DNA of 64,000 nucleotides, taken from assembly GCA_039973685.1 (NCBI GenBank), contig JBDWKL010000011.1, positions 62,001 to 126,000 of the forward strand, in the 5' to 3' direction. Source of the DNA: Hyphomicrobiales bacterium (lineage in GTDB: Bacteria > Pseudomonadota > Alphaproteobacteria > Rhizobiales > JACESI01). The position numbers and the translations under genes are program-made. Positions 1 through 8,751 of the stretch are shown here, one piece after another; the stretch's first letter is position 1, and every line of letters starts with the position of its first letter. Below the pieces are notes generated by a model. It was not told where the DNA came from. It saw only the letters and a list, made by a program, of their open reading frames with translations, and searched no databases.

Positions 1-39
1 GGCTTCGTATTCTTGAATTGAACCGCAGGGGCAGGGCAT
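1..39 (-). CDS. YchJ/SEC-C-type protein, 5' end only (cut by window edge)
   Basis: Only the first 13 codons are inside the window, reading MPCPCGSIQEYEA from an ATG at 39. The Cys-Pro-Cys-Gly-Ser run is the start of the zinc-binding SEC-C motif that opens YchJ-family proteins. The ATG lies two bases after the pth stop, so the two genes are probably co-transcribed. A ychJ-like gene after pth is a common alphaproteobacterial arrangement. The family assignment is inferred from this short stretch and the context; nothing can be said about the rest of the protein. Confidence 0.65.
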   Translation of the reverse strand, partial: MPCPCGSIQEYEA

Positions 40-41
40 GG

Positions 42-770
42 CTATTCTTTGCCGCCAAACAATCGCTTCAACATATCAGCCATCGGGCCAGATGTTGGCA
101 CATCTTTCTTGCTGCCTGAGCGCGCTTGATGGATGTGGCTTTGTTTTTTCTTCTCGTGCTTTGCTGCTTTATTGGCTTGGCCGCGTGCGCTTGGTGGCTC
201 GTTTGAATTGAGTTTGAGCGCGAGCTTGTTCGTGAAGTTGGTGTCTTCGCCTTTGGCGAGCGTGTCCATGCAATCAGCAATGCCGGATAAAAGCGGGTCG
301 AGCCATGATTGATCGGCCTTGGCAAAGTCTCCGAGTACATAGCTAGAAACACGGTTCTTATCACCAGGGTGACCGATGCCGAGGCGCACGCGGCGGTATT
401 CTTTGCCGCAATGGGCGTCGATGCTCTTGATCCCGTTGTGACCGCCAGAGCCGCCGCCTTTTTTGATTTTTACTTTGCCGGGTGCAATGTCCAGCTCGTC
501 ATAGACGACAATGATATCTGCCAGCTCAATTTTATAGAACTTGCATGCTTCGCGCACAGAGCGACCAGATTCATTCATGAAGGTGGTGGGCTTTAAGAGC
601 AGCGTTTTAACGCCGTCAATTGTGCCTTCCGAAATTTCGCCCTGAAACTTTGAGCGGAAGGGTGTAAAATTATGGCGGTGGGCAATTTCGTCCACCGCCA
701 TAAAACCGATGTTGTGTCGGTTAGAAGCGTATTTCGCGCCTGGATTACCAAGTCCTACTATGAGAAACAT
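42..770 (-). CDS. pth: peptidyl-tRNA hydrolase
   Basis: This cytosolic enzyme cleaves peptidyl-tRNAs released from stalled ribosomes so that the tRNA can be reused. The protein is 242 residues and opens with the family signature [10 protein letters not shown]; the catalytic-His region reads [11 protein letters not shown], and the substrate-binding part has [10 protein letters not shown] and GGHNGIKSI. The last 55 residues or so are a Lys/Ala-rich tail beyond the usual 190-residue enzyme, as is common in rhizobial Pth. An AAGGAG Shine-Dalgarno sequence precedes the ATG at 770. The gene lies 27 bases after rplY on the same strand, so they form one translation-related operon with the ychJ-like gene behind. 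Confidence 0.96.
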   Translation of the reverse strand: MFLIVGLGNPGAKYASNRHNIGFMAVDEIAHRHNFTPFRSKFQGEISEGTIDGVKTLLLKPTTFMNESGRSVREACKFYKIELADIIVVYDELDIAPGKVKIKKGGGSGGHNGIKSIDAHCGKEYRRVRLGIGHPGDKNRVSSYVLGDFAKADQSWLDPLLSGIADCMDTLAKGEDTNFTNKLALKLNSNEPPSARGQANKAAKHEKKKQSHIHQARSGSKKDVPTSGPMADMLKRLFGGKE

Positions 771-797
771 GGGTGTCTCCTTTAGCGCGAAGGGGCG

Positions 798-1433
798 TTA
801 CTCGTCGCCGCCTTCTGCTGGTGCTTCTTCTGCGCCTTCTTCACCGTCTTCGTCTTTCAAGTCTTCCTTGATGCCGGCTGGTGTAGCGATTGTTGCAATC
901 GTGAAATCGCGATCGGTAATCGTTGGTACGCAACCTTCAGGCAATGTCACAGAAGAAATGTGAGCACCATCGCCAAGGTCAAGAGCACCAAGATCAACAA
1001 CGAGATTTTCTGGGATTGCATCCGCAGGACATTCTAGCTCAACCGTGTAACGCACAACGTTCAACACGCCGCCACGTTTAATGCCAGGTGATGTTTCTTC
1101 GTTTTCGAAGAGAACCGGCACTTCAACAGTGAGTTTCGCACCTTTAGTAATGCGCAGAAAATCGACGTGGATCAAGATGTCACGAACAGGATCAAGAGCG
1201 TAATCTTTAGGGATCACTTTGACCTTTTCGCCGTTCACATCAATGGTTGCAACAGTCGACATAAAGCCGCCTGCGTGAAGCTTCATGAAAGCTTCTTTGT
1301 AATCAATCGCAATCGGGAGAGGAGGTTTTTTGTCGCCGTAGATTACAGCCGGAACTTTTTTGTCCCGACGTAAAGCACGAGCGGCCCCCTTGCCAACCCG
1401 GTCGCGTACTTCTGCTTTGAGTTCGTAGCTCAT
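798..1433 (-). CDS. rplY: 50S ribosomal protein L25/general stress protein Ctc
   Basis: L25 binds 5S rRNA in the large ribosomal subunit. This is the long Ctc form of 211 residues: an N-terminal L25 domain ([20 protein letters not shown], then VPAVIYG) followed by the beta-rich TL5/CTC domain and an acidic Glu/Ala-rich tail. The frame stays open upstream to 1547, but the start at 1433 matches the family N-terminus and has a GGAG Shine-Dalgarno sequence about nine bases ahead. It leads the rplY-pth operon. The leader on this strand holds short GC-rich repeats, but I see no certain regulatory structure. Confidence 0.95.
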   Translation of the reverse strand: MSYELKAEVRDRVGKGAARALRRDKKVPAVIYGDKKPPLPIAIDYKEAFMKLHAGGFMSTVATIDVNGEKVKVIPKDYALDPVRDILIHVDFLRITKGAKLTVEVPVLFENEETSPGIKRGGVLNVVRYTVELECPADAIPENLVVDLGALDLGDGAHISSVTLPEGCVPTITDRDFTIATIATPAGIKEDLKDEDGEEGAEEAPAEGGDE

Positions 1434-1622
1434 AAGTACACTCCAAATTGTCTGGTATAAAAACGCTGTCTTTCGACTAGCGAGCTGGTTCCTCCAGGGG
1501 TGAACAACAGCTGAGCGGCTTATACGGCAAGAAGGTTGGGATTGCAATGTTTGTTCGACTTGTTATTACAGGCCTGCGCTCGCATTTTGGGGTGCGATAA
1601 GATCTATTTTTTAAGGAATATT

Positions 1623-2966
1623 ATGAAGAATTTTTTAGTGACGTATTTTAAGAGAAATTTGGCGAAATTTAAAACTGACAGTAGTGGTAACTTTATGATG
1701 ATCGCTGCCGTTGGCTTGCCCCTTGCAATCTTTGCCATTGGTTCAGCCGTTGATTATGCGAATTTCCTTTTGGCAACTCGTCAGGTGCAAGCAGCTCTAG
1801 ATTCGGCAAGCTTTGCGGCAACTCGTGCGATTACCGTTGAGGATCTAACACTCGATGAAGCTGCCTTATCTGCTCGTGAACAATTGATGCTGAATATTGC
1901 CAATCTATCCTTCATCGATGCGCAGGCCATTGCGAGTTCACTTCGTCTTGAGCACGATAAAGAAATTGGCAAGTTGACGGCGATTGCAGATTTGCAGACA
2001 CCAACATTGTTTGCTGGTCTTTTTGGTTATGACAATATCTCTACCACAGTGGTTGCAACCAATCAGGTGCAAAGCCTCGAAATGTCATTTGTGCTCGATA
2101 ATACAGGTTCTATGAGTTTTAGTTTCGCTGATGGATCCAGTAATAAGAATGATGAGCGCATAATTGCCTTAAGGGCTGCGATGTATAATGCGGTTGACCG
2201 TCTATTACCGGCTGGTCGCGTCAATGATAATCGCGTGCGTGTTTCTATCACCCCTTATTCTGATGCTGTTAATTTGGGTCAGTTTTATCAAGCCGCTGTG
2301 GGGGAGGATGGGCCTGATAGAGGATCATCGTGCGTTACTGAGCGCGAAGGTATGGAGGCCTTTAACGATATTGCCCCAGATGATAGTGATCCAGATACGC
2401 TATATGAAACTGACGTTGCCTTGAATCCAGATCACTGCATTAACTCGCGAATTCTTCCTTTAACGGATGATCGTGAAGATCTTTTTTCTGCAATCGATAG
2501 GCTTGATACGAAAGGTCGTACAGCAGGGCATATCGGAATTACATGGGGTCTTAATACTCTGTCTGGTGAATGGCGATTATTTTGGCCTTCAAGCGCGCGA
2601 CCTGCTCGCTACCTTACAACCAATGTCACCAAAATTTTGATTGTCATGACGGACGGTACATTCAATACGACTTATTTTGATGACAAGGCTGTTGAAGGTC
2701 CAAACGGGGATTTAGGTCGTGGTGGTTCTGCTAATGAAACCACATCAGAAAATGCAACACGCGAATTTTGCGATCTTGCTAAAGACCCATCTCGTGGGGT
2801 TCGCGTTTATACAGTCACATTAGGAACGAGTGCGGCAGCTGGCGCCTTAATGGCTGAATGCGCGACTAACGCTTCCACTGCTTTCATTGTTACGACAGGG
2901 GATGAATTGGACGAAGCTTTTGAACAAATTGTAATTCAAGCGCGTACACCAATTTTGACTGACTAG
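1623..2966 (+). CDS. TadG-like membrane-anchored VWA-domain protein, copy 1
   Basis: The protein has 447 residues. Residues 20-45 form a TadE/TadG-type segment (SSGNFMMIAAVGLPLAIFAI), a cytoplasmic Gly-Asn-Phe motif running into one membrane helix. A von Willebrand A domain follows, with the metal-site motif DNTGSMS at about residue 159 (a DxTxS form of MIDAS) and MTDGTFN further on. Such proteins accompany Tad/Flp pili or stand alone at the cell surface; the role here is unknown, as no other tad gene is in the window. The start at 1623 is chosen for its AAGGA ribosome site; the longer reading from 1536 has none. It is closely similar to the next gene along its whole length, so this is a tandem duplication. 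Confidence 0.88.
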   Translation: MKNFLVTYFKRNLAKFKTDSSGNFMMIAAVGLPLAIFAIGSAVDYANFLLATRQVQAALDSASFAATRAITVEDLTLDEAALSAREQLMLNIANLSFIDAQAIASSLRLEHDKEIGKLTAIADLQTPTLFAGLFGYDNISTTVVATNQVQSLEMSFVLDNTGSMSFSFADGSSNKNDERIIALRAAMYNAVDRLLPAGRVNDNRVRVSITPYSDAVNLGQFYQAAVGEDGPDRGSSCVTEREGMEAFNDIAPDDSDPDTLYETDVALNPDHCINSRILPLTDDREDLFSAIDRLDTKGRTAGHIGITWGLNTLSGEWRLFWPSSARPARYLTTNVTKILIVMTDGTFNTTYFDDKAVEGPNGDLGRGGSANETTSENATREFCDLAKDPSRGVRVYTVTLGTSAAAGALMAECATNASTAFIVTTGDELDEAFEQIVIQARTPILTD

Positions 2967-2990
2967 TTTGTTCAACTATAGGACTTTTAG

Positions 2991-3016
2991 AAAAACCGCC
3001 GAAAGGCGGTTTTTTT
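2991..3016 (+). terminator. intrinsic terminator of VWA copy 1
   Basis: ACCGCC and GGCGGT arms enclose a short GAAA loop and are followed by a run of seven T, 24 bases after the stop. The flanking A and T runs make it potentially bidirectional. Confidence 0.93.
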
Positions 3017-3141
3017 GTCTTAATTTTCTTCGCCTTCGGTTCCTTTAATGCGCATAACGTCGCGACCTTAACCTTAACAAGGCCTTGCTTTGATGGGTTA
3101 GCGAACAAAATTCATGAGAAAATACAAAGAATACATGGCCT

Positions 3142-3176
3142 TTAACCATTGGAATTAATGGTTAATTTGGGATTAA
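3142..3176 (+). promoter_or_regulatory. inverted repeat and CtrA-type box upstream of VWA copy 2
   Basis: Two perfect 9-base arms, TTAACCATT (3142-3150) and AATGGTTAA (3157-3165), flank six bases. The right arm ends in TTAA, which with TTAA at 3173-3176 forms an exact TTAA-N7-TTAA match (3162-3176) to the alphaproteobacterial CtrA consensus. The left arm carries TTAACCAT, described as a CtrA half-site. The element lies about 90 bases before the start at 3265. CtrA control of this gene is an inference. Confidence 0.55.
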
Positions 3177-3264
3177 TTTGAAATATTTCTTCTAACTGTT
3201 ATTGTTAAGACAAGATTACTTTTTGAGGAAGCCGGTGGGACGGGGACTAATGAAAGAGGTCACA

Positions 3265-4572
3265 ATGTCAATATTCTCGAAGAAAAAATGGACATCATTT
3301 AAAGCTGATACACGTGGTAATTTCGCGATGATGACTGCTGTCGCTTTACCGGTTGTTGCATTTACGATTGGCTCAGCTGTTGATTTGGCTAATTTCCGTG
3401 TCGCAAGCTTCGCTACACAGGCCGCCGTTGATAGCGCAAGCATTGCCGCAACACGTGCCATTACTGTTGAAGATGCCTCACTTGCAGAGGCGACCACTGT
3501 TGCCCGTGAGCAATTATCTCTTAACATTTCCAACGTTGCGTTTATCGATTCCCAAGCAGTTGAGAGTTCACTTCGCGTAGAACAAGACTTGAATGCAGGT
3601 ACGATCACTGCAAGTGCTGATGTACAAACACCTACATTGTTTGCTGGGATTTTTGGCTTCAACAATATTGTTGGTACTGTAAGTGCAACCAATCAGGTTC
3701 AAAGCCTTGAGATTGCTTTTGTGCTCGATAATACCGGCTCAATGAGATCTTCAATTCAAGGTAATTCAAATAACAACGAACGGATAAACGCGTTGCGCGG
3801 CGCTATGACGAACGCTGTGGACCTTTTGTTACCTATTGGCCGCGTCAATGATAACCGTGTTCGTGCGTCGATTATTCCATATTCTAGTGCTGTTAATGTA
3901 GGCCAATTTTATGAGGCGGCTGTGGGGCCAAATGCACCTGATAGAGGATTTACATGTGTGACAGAGCGCGAAGGTGTTAATACCTTTGAAGATGTGGTTC
4001 CTGACGAAAATATTGAAGAAACACTCTTTGAAACGGATACTACGCTTGCAGCACCAAATTGCCTTGCAGCAGAATTGCTACCTCTAACAGGTGATCGCGA
4101 TGAGTTGTTTGCGTCTGTAAATAGCCTGACGCCAAGAGGTGTTACTGCTGGACACAATGGGGTTACTTGGGGCATCAACACCATCTCTGCTGAGTGGCAA
4201 TCATTTTGGCCTGAAGAAGCGCGTCCAGCAGATTACCTAACATCTAACGTTCGTAAAATTCTTGTTGTTATGACAGATGGTGAGTTCAATTCGAGCTTTT
4301 TCGATGCAGATGTTGCTGCGGGAAGAAATATTCTCAATGCGAGAGGATCGTCTGAGTCAGCTGCGCTGGAATATTGTGATCTTGCAAAAGATGCTTCTCG
4401 TGGCGTCATTGTTTATACAGTGACATTAGGAAGCAATACTCGCGCCCAAGACCTGATGTCTCAATGTGCAACCAGCCCAGCAACAGCACTTGTTGCAACG
4501 AGTGCGGAAGAATTGGACGAAGCTTTTGAGCAGATTGTAATTGAAGCGCGCACACCACTTTTGACGAACTAA
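3265..4572 (+). CDS. TadG-like membrane-anchored VWA-domain protein, copy 2
   Basis: This 435-residue paralogue of the preceding gene has the same design: a basic N-terminus, TRGNFAMMTAVALPVVAFTI as TadG-type membrane anchor, then a VWA domain with DNTGSMR at about residue 155 and MTDGEFN as a later metal-site element. Both proteins share the segment ATNQVQSLE just before the MIDAS and end with nearly the same ARTP(L/I)LT(N/D) tail. The start at 3265 follows an AGAGGT ribosome site; an ATG at 3250 and a TTG at 3202 are less likely. It has its own terminator and a CtrA-like box upstream that copy 1 lacks, so the copies may be expressed at different times. The function is unknown. Confidence 0.88.
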   Translation: MSIFSKKKWTSFKADTRGNFAMMTAVALPVVAFTIGSAVDLANFRVASFATQAAVDSASIAATRAITVEDASLAEATTVAREQLSLNISNVAFIDSQAVESSLRVEQDLNAGTITASADVQTPTLFAGIFGFNNIVGTVSATNQVQSLEIAFVLDNTGSMRSSIQGNSNNNERINALRGAMTNAVDLLLPIGRVNDNRVRASIIPYSSAVNVGQFYEAAVGPNAPDRGFTCVTEREGVNTFEDVVPDENIEETLFETDTTLAAPNCLAAELLPLTGDRDELFASVNSLTPRGVTAGHNGVTWGINTISAEWQSFWPEEARPADYLTSNVRKILVVMTDGEFNSSFFDADVAAGRNILNARGSSESAALEYCDLAKDASRGVIVYTVTLGSNTRAQDLMSQCATSPATALVATSAEELDEAFEQIVIEARTPLLTN

Positions 4573-4593
4573 GCGTCGCTTTATACGACAAAG

Positions 4594-4621
4594 AAAAACC
4601 CGCCTTATGGCGGGTTTTTTG
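4594..4621 (+). terminator. intrinsic terminator of VWA copy 2
   Basis: AAAAACCCGCC and GGCGGGTTTTTT pair around a TTAT loop, 22 bases after the stop. A strong stem with a T run. Confidence 0.93.
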
Positions 4622-4688
4622 TTGTGTCGTTTGCTACTAAGGCGCAAAGATGACTCAGGAAATACAAAAAGCATAACGGAGAAACGAC

Positions 4689-5033
4689 ATGACAATTAAA
4701 CGCTACCACACCAACCAGCGTATGAGCCAAATGGTGATACATAACGACACCATCTATCTCGCTGGGCAGGTAGGTTCTCCTGAAAATTCAGTGGCTGATC
4801 AAACCCGTGATTGTTTGGCAAAAGTGGATGCATTATTGGCTGAAGCAGGATCTTCCAAAGAACAAATGCTGCAAGCAACCATCTGGCTTGCCGATATGTC
4901 TGACTTCGCTGCTATGAATGAAGTTTGGGATGCTTGGGTGCCAGAAGGTCAAGCACCAACACGCGCTTGCGGTGAAGCTAAACTTGCAACGCCTGAACTA
5001 CTTGTAGAAGTAATTATTATCGCCACGCGCTAA
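4689..5033 (+). CDS. RidA/YjgF/YER057c family protein
   Basis: The protein is a compact 114-residue Rid-family trimer subunit. RidA proteins hydrolyse reactive enamine/imine intermediates released by PLP enzymes. Visible features are the IYLAGQVG strand, the QTRDCLAKVDALLAEAG helix and the C-terminal TRACGEAKLATPELLVEV, which places Arg and Cys where the active RidA subgroup has its carboxylate-binding Arg. The first 15 residues are shorter than E. coli RidA, so a sibling Rid subfamily is possible. A CGGAG ribosome site precedes the ATG. It is a single-gene unit convergent with prs. Confidence 0.9.
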   Translation: MTIKRYHTNQRMSQMVIHNDTIYLAGQVGSPENSVADQTRDCLAKVDALLAEAGSSKEQMLQATIWLADMSDFAAMNEVWDAWVPEGQAPTRACGEAKLATPELLVEVIIIATR

Positions 5034-5061
5034 GTTAGCGCGCGCGACATTACAAAATTTT

Positions 5062-5105
5062 ATCAGCTCGTTTTTCTTACTTGAAGAGCGAGCTGATTGA
5101 TTTTT
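5062..5105 (+). terminator. possible terminator between ridA-like gene and prs
   Basis: ATCAGCTCG (5062-5070) and CGAGCTGAT (5089-5097) form a perfect 9-base inverted repeat around an 18-base loop, with TTTTT three bases later on the plus strand. It overlaps the prs 3' end, so it could serve the plus-strand gene or simply be a convergent-gene hairpin. Confidence 0.45.
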
Positions 5106-6009
5106 CATGGTAAGTGCTGTCGATGGCTTCGCCCAAAAGAGGCGCCAATGAGATCGCACGAATATTAGCTGTGTTTTTGATCGCTTCTGTCGGCTCAATG
5201 GAATTGGTGATTGCCAATTCTTTAAGCGCAGAGTTACCAATGCGGGCCGCTGCACCACCAGACAATACGCCGTGCGTGATATAAGCCGTTACAGAGTTTG
5301 CACCGTCTGCAAGAAGCGCTTCGGCCGCGTTGCACAATGTGCCGCCTGAATCGACGATATCATCGACCAAAATACAATCATGGCCTTTAACGTCGCCGAT
5401 AATGTTCATGACTTCAGACTCGCCCGCTTTCTCGCGGCGCTTATCAACGATTGCGAGCGGTGCATCAATGCGTTTTGCCAAGGCGCGGGCACGAACCACA
5501 CCGCCAACGTCGGGCGATACAACCATGGCTTTGCTGGTGTCGTAACGCTCTTTGATGTCGCGACCAAATACGGGCGCTGCAAACAGGTTATCCGTTGGGA
5601 TATCGAAGAAGCCTTGGATTTGTCCAGCATGAAGATCAAGCGTTAAAACGCGATCAGCACCAGCTTCTACAATAAGGTTTGATACGAGCTTAGCAGAAAT
5701 TGGGGTACGGCCTGATGTGCGGCGATCCTGACGGGCATAACCGAAATAGGGCATAACCGCTGTAATGCGTTTTGCTGATGAACGTCTCAGCGCATCACAC
5801 ATAATCAGCAATTCCATCAAGTGGTCATTTGTTGGGTAGCTTGTGGACTGGACGATGAAGACATCTTGCCCGCGCACGTTGTCTTGAATTTCTACGAAGA
5901 TTTCCTCGTCGGCGAAGCGTTTAACCTCGCATCCCACCATGTCGATATCCAGATATTCACAGATATCCTTGGCGAGTGTTCGGTTGGCATTGCCACAAAC
6001 GATTTTCAT
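5077..6009 (-). CDS. prs: ribose-phosphate pyrophosphokinase (PRPP synthetase)
   Basis: The enzyme makes PRPP from ribose 5-phosphate and ATP, feeding purine, pyrimidine, histidine, tryptophan and NAD synthesis. It is 310 residues, the normal length for class I. Motifs in order: [14 protein letters not shown], then [10 protein letters not shown] in the ATP-binding flexible region, [19 protein letters not shown], and the PRPP-binding loop [13 protein letters not shown]. The start gives [13 protein letters not shown], the usual N-terminus. It is alone on the minus strand, with a 150-base spacer to the next upstream gene. Confidence 0.97.
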   Translation of the reverse strand: MKIVCGNANRTLAKDICEYLDIDMVGCEVKRFADEEIFVEIQDNVRGQDVFIVQSTSYPTNDHLMELLIMCDALRRSSAKRITAVMPYFGYARQDRRTSGRTPISAKLVSNLIVEAGADRVLTLDLHAGQIQGFFDIPTDNLFAAPVFGRDIKERYDTSKAMVVSPDVGGVVRARALAKRIDAPLAIVDKRREKAGESEVMNIIGDVKGHDCILVDDIVDSGGTLCNAAEALLADGANSVTAYITHGVLSGGAAARIGNSALKELAITNSIEPTEAIKNTANIRAISLAPLLGEAIDSTYHEKSISSLFK

Positions 6010-6165
6010 GAAACCGGCTCACTATATGCTGACTATACGCGCGGAGGCTGCTTGTCAGCCTCAATTAACGGCGTTTAAACATGCTACGTCTTTGCTGTAA
6101 ACCAGAATGGAGGGTGGAACCGCCACAAATGATACTTTCTAACCAATTACTCAACAAACTTATGC

Positions 6166-6729
6166 CTAACTGCCGTTGTTGAGCCAATATACCAATCGGT
6201 CGGCTGCGGTTTTTGAAACTTTTTTCATTTCAATATGGCTGATGCCATGCCAGCCCGTGAAGCGAACTTTGTTGCCTCGTTCTGTATCTGTGAAATATTG
6301 CAGCTTTTTGCCGTTCGCATCTCTAATGTGCCAACGATAGCTCACTGTTGCACCTGTTGGATCCAGATCTGAGAAAATACGACCTGTTACAATGTGCGTT
6401 GGGTTTTGTTTGGGGCCGACAACTTTCACTTTATTGCGTTTTAGCATTTGCGGTACAAGTTGGTTGATAAGGGCTTGGTGATAATCCAATCCGCCTTTGA
6501 TGCGCTCAAAAGAGATGCGGGCAGCCTTTGACGTGGTCCCACTTGGTGTTGCACGGGCAAGTCCTTTGGGTCCCAAAACACTTGGGTTTTTATCGCGATG
6601 TGTTGCTGCACCCGCGATAAAGCCAGTTTCAAAGGGATTAACGCTGGATTTTTTTGAAGCTGCATAAGCGGGAATGGCAACAGCCATTGCACAAGCAAAC
6701 AAAACAGCACGCACTACAATTTTGGACAT
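6166..6729 (-). CDS. small secreted or periplasmic protein of unknown function
   Basis: The 187-residue protein has a signal peptide (residues 1-23, ending PAYA before ASKK). The mature part has a repeated-strand look, with HIVTGRIFSDLDPTG, then a Trp/Tyr-rich VSYRWHIRDANGKK stretch and a C-terminal helix AADRLVYWLNNGS. This layout recalls envelope proteins seen in many rhizobia, usually lipoproteins, but no lipobox Cys is present here. The start at 6729 is preceded by GAGGAG; the frame extends to 6792 without a better site. It lies 80 bases after the M24-family gene on the same strand. I do not assign a function. Confidence 0.75.
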   Translation of the reverse strand: MSKIVVRAVLFACAMAVAIPAYAASKKSSVNPFETGFIAGAATHRDKNPSVLGPKGLARATPSGTTSKAARISFERIKGGLDYHQALINQLVPQMLKRNKVKVVGPKQNPTHIVTGRIFSDLDPTGATVSYRWHIRDANGKKLQYFTDTERGNKVRFTGWHGISHIEMKKVSKTAADRLVYWLNNGS

Positions 6730-6809
6730 GGTTATCTCCTCTTTTATAAAGTTGGCTGCTTCGCTGTTGTCTTGCAACTGATAAACTCTCACATTTGCGT
6801 GGTGTGAGT

Positions 6810-7961
6810 TTATCGAACTTCTAGATCAAGGCTTAGTTTTGACAGATCTTCCGGCCCATTTTCCGTCGTCAGATATGTCCGACCTAATGTCATGGCCGTT
6901 TCGGTGTCAGAATCCATAATGATCATATGGGCAAACAGCACCATGTTGGGTGTTATGACCGCTGGGTTGTCGCGGTAGAACATTGGGCCGTCCATCCAGC
7001 TTGGAGTAAAGCGAGCGCCCAACGAGTAACCGCAGGCATTGAGACGGTGATTGGCAAGGCCATGTGCTTCCATAACGCGGGCATGGGCCTCAAAAACATC
7101 GCCAAATGTGTTGCCGACGACCATTGCATCGCGGCATGCGAGCAGTGCTTCATGGGCAGCTGCATAGAGTTCTTTGTGGCGCGGTGTTGCTTTGCCTACT
7201 GGCACGGTCTGCATATAAGCGACATGATAATGGCGATAGGTGCCCGCCCATTCCAATGTAATTTGGTCTTGGTCTTTAAGCACCTGACGGCCAGAGCTAT
7301 AGCGGCACATCAGTGCTTTTTTGCCAGAACCGATAATGAATTCATTGGCAGGATAATCGCCGCCGCCTCTAAAGATAACGTCATGCATGGCGGCAAGAAC
7401 GTCGCCTTCATCAACGCCAGCTTTGATTGTGTCTAAGGCTGCAAGAAATGAGGCATCGCCCAATTCGGCGGCTTTTTTGACATAAGCAATTTCTGCGTCA
7501 CTCTTTACGCAACGAAGGCCGTGAACAACACCTGATGCATCATCAATTTTTGCAAAGCTCTTAAGCGCGTCATCAACCAAGCGGCCATTGCTGGCGGTAA
7601 GGCCGTGGGTGTCATATTCAATGCCAATGTGGCTACCCAAAAGACCAAGCTCATCTAAAAGGTCGCGAAGATTGATGGCAGGATTTGCGCCTGCGCGGTC
7701 TGTCCACACGCGGATATCTTCTAAGATTGACGTGATTTGCGCCTGTCTCAAATCAGCCGAGCGGGTAAGCAGCGTGACCTCACCATTCGCGCGCACCACC
7801 ATGCACTGGAAGAAGCAATAACCAAATGTGTCATAGCCTGTGAGCCAATACATGCTTTCTTGGGCAAAGAGGAGAAGCGCATCGTAATTTTGCTCCTTCA
7901 TTTGCGCTTGCAGTAGCTGCATTCGGTTTTCAAATTCTGCATTTTCAAAGTGAACGGTCAT
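6810..7961 (-). CDS. M24 (creatinase/aminopeptidase P-like) protein lacking the metal ligands
   Basis: The 383-residue protein has a creatinase-type N-terminal domain (ALLLFAQESMYWLTGYD) followed by a pita-bread domain. The five metal ligands of M24 peptidases (D, D, H, E, E) are not at their usual places: the first two fall in ITLEWAGTYRHYHVAYMQT, the His region reads CGYSLGARFTPSW, the first Glu region MVLFAHMIIMD, and the last AMTLGRTYLTTENG. It may act like creatinase, which needs no metal, or bind without catalysis. AAGGAT precedes the ATG at 7961. It is the last gene of the lgt-methyltransferase-pgeF run, starting four bases after pgeF, an arrangement I recall from other rhizobia. Confidence 0.85.
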   Translation of the reverse strand: MTVHFENAEFENRMQLLQAQMKEQNYDALLLFAQESMYWLTGYDTFGYCFFQCMVVRANGEVTLLTRSADLRQAQITSILEDIRVWTDRAGANPAINLRDLLDELGLLGSHIGIEYDTHGLTASNGRLVDDALKSFAKIDDASGVVHGLRCVKSDAEIAYVKKAAELGDASFLAALDTIKAGVDEGDVLAAMHDVIFRGGGDYPANEFIIGSGKKALMCRYSSGRQVLKDQDQITLEWAGTYRHYHVAYMQTVPVGKATPRHKELYAAAHEALLACRDAMVVGNTFGDVFEAHARVMEAHGLANHRLNACGYSLGARFTPSWMDGPMFYRDNPAVITPNMVLFAHMIIMDSDTETAMTLGRTYLTTENGPEDLSKLSLDLEVR

Positions 7962-7965
7962 TGTT

Positions 7966-8751
7966 TTATCCTTCCAAAACAATTGCGCTTAATAGGCGGC
8001 CATAGTCTGCTTCACCGCGATGGGTTGTGCGGCGAAATGAGTAGAAACGTTGTTCGTCGGCATAGGTGTCAAGATCGAGACGATTGACGGTGCCAACGTT
8101 GAAAGCTGTGAGACGGTCGGTGACATAACCGGGCAGGTCAAACTGGGCATGGCCTTCGTTATCGTTTGGCTGGAAATAAATCGCGTTCTCGTTCCCAAGC
8201 TTGAGAAGATTTTCGACAAATTCTGGACCGACTTCATAAGAAGGTTGGGCGATGGTTGGGCCTAATACAGCTGTAATATTTGCGCGATCTGCACCAAGGT
8301 CTTCCATGGCGGTGATGGTGTTTTCTAAAACGCCACCTGTCGCACCACGCCATCCTGCATGGGCCGCACCAACAACGCCTGCTTTATCATCGGCAAAAAG
8401 AACGGGGCCACAGTCTGCTGTGGCAATGCCCATCATTAGGCCGGGAATATTGGTAACAAGGGCGTCCGCTTTCGGGCCTTCGCCTGCATCCCAAACCTCG
8501 GTGACGGTAATCACATTGGGTGAGTGGATTTGGTAAGGTGTTGCGAGTTTATCTGCAGTAATGCCGAGATCACGTGCGCAGCGTGCGCGGTTTTCTAAAA
8601 CTGCCTCGCGGTCATCTTGTGATCCAAGCCCAATGTTGCGGCTTGCGAAAATACCAGAAGACGCCCCATCCTCACGGGTGAAATAGGCATGCCGAATGCC
8701 AGAGACAGCGTTGAGTTCATCTGCCTGAACGAAAGCCTTAGTTGAAGCCAT
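7966..8751 (-). CDS. pgeF: peptidoglycan editing factor/polyphenol oxidase family (PgeF, YfiH)
   Basis: The family is known for purine nucleoside phosphorylase/adenosine deaminase activity and, in E. coli, for removing misincorporated residues from peptidoglycan precursors. It is 261 residues from the start at 8751. The zinc-site residues are visible: the Cys in TADCGPVLFAD, the His in AAHAGWRG and an upstream QIHSPNV His. The ATG at 8751 overlaps the upstream methyltransferase gene by 14 bases; an in-frame ATG at 8775 would overlap more. Translational coupling within the operon is likely. Confidence 0.93.
   Translation of the reverse strand: MASTKAFVQADELNAVSGIRHAYFTREDGASSGIFASRNIGLGSQDDREAVLENRARCARDLGITADKLATPYQIHSPNVITVTEVWDAGEGPKADALVTNIPGLMMGIATADCGPVLFADDKAGVVGAAHAGWRGATGGVLENTITAMEDLGADRANITAVLGPTIAQPSYEVGPEFVENLLKLGNENAIYFQPNDNEGHAQFDLPGYVTDRLTAFNVGTVNRLDLDTYADEQRFYSFRRTTHRGEADYGRLLSAIVLEG

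Noticed and set aside
6060-6080. TTAA-N6-TTAA near the prs promoter as a CtrA box
   Set aside because: The spacer is six rather than seven bases and nothing else supports it.
6927-7436. 169-residue plus-strand frame opposite the M24-like gene
   Set aside because: Composition rich in Cys, His and Met typical of antisense frames; the opposite gene is real.
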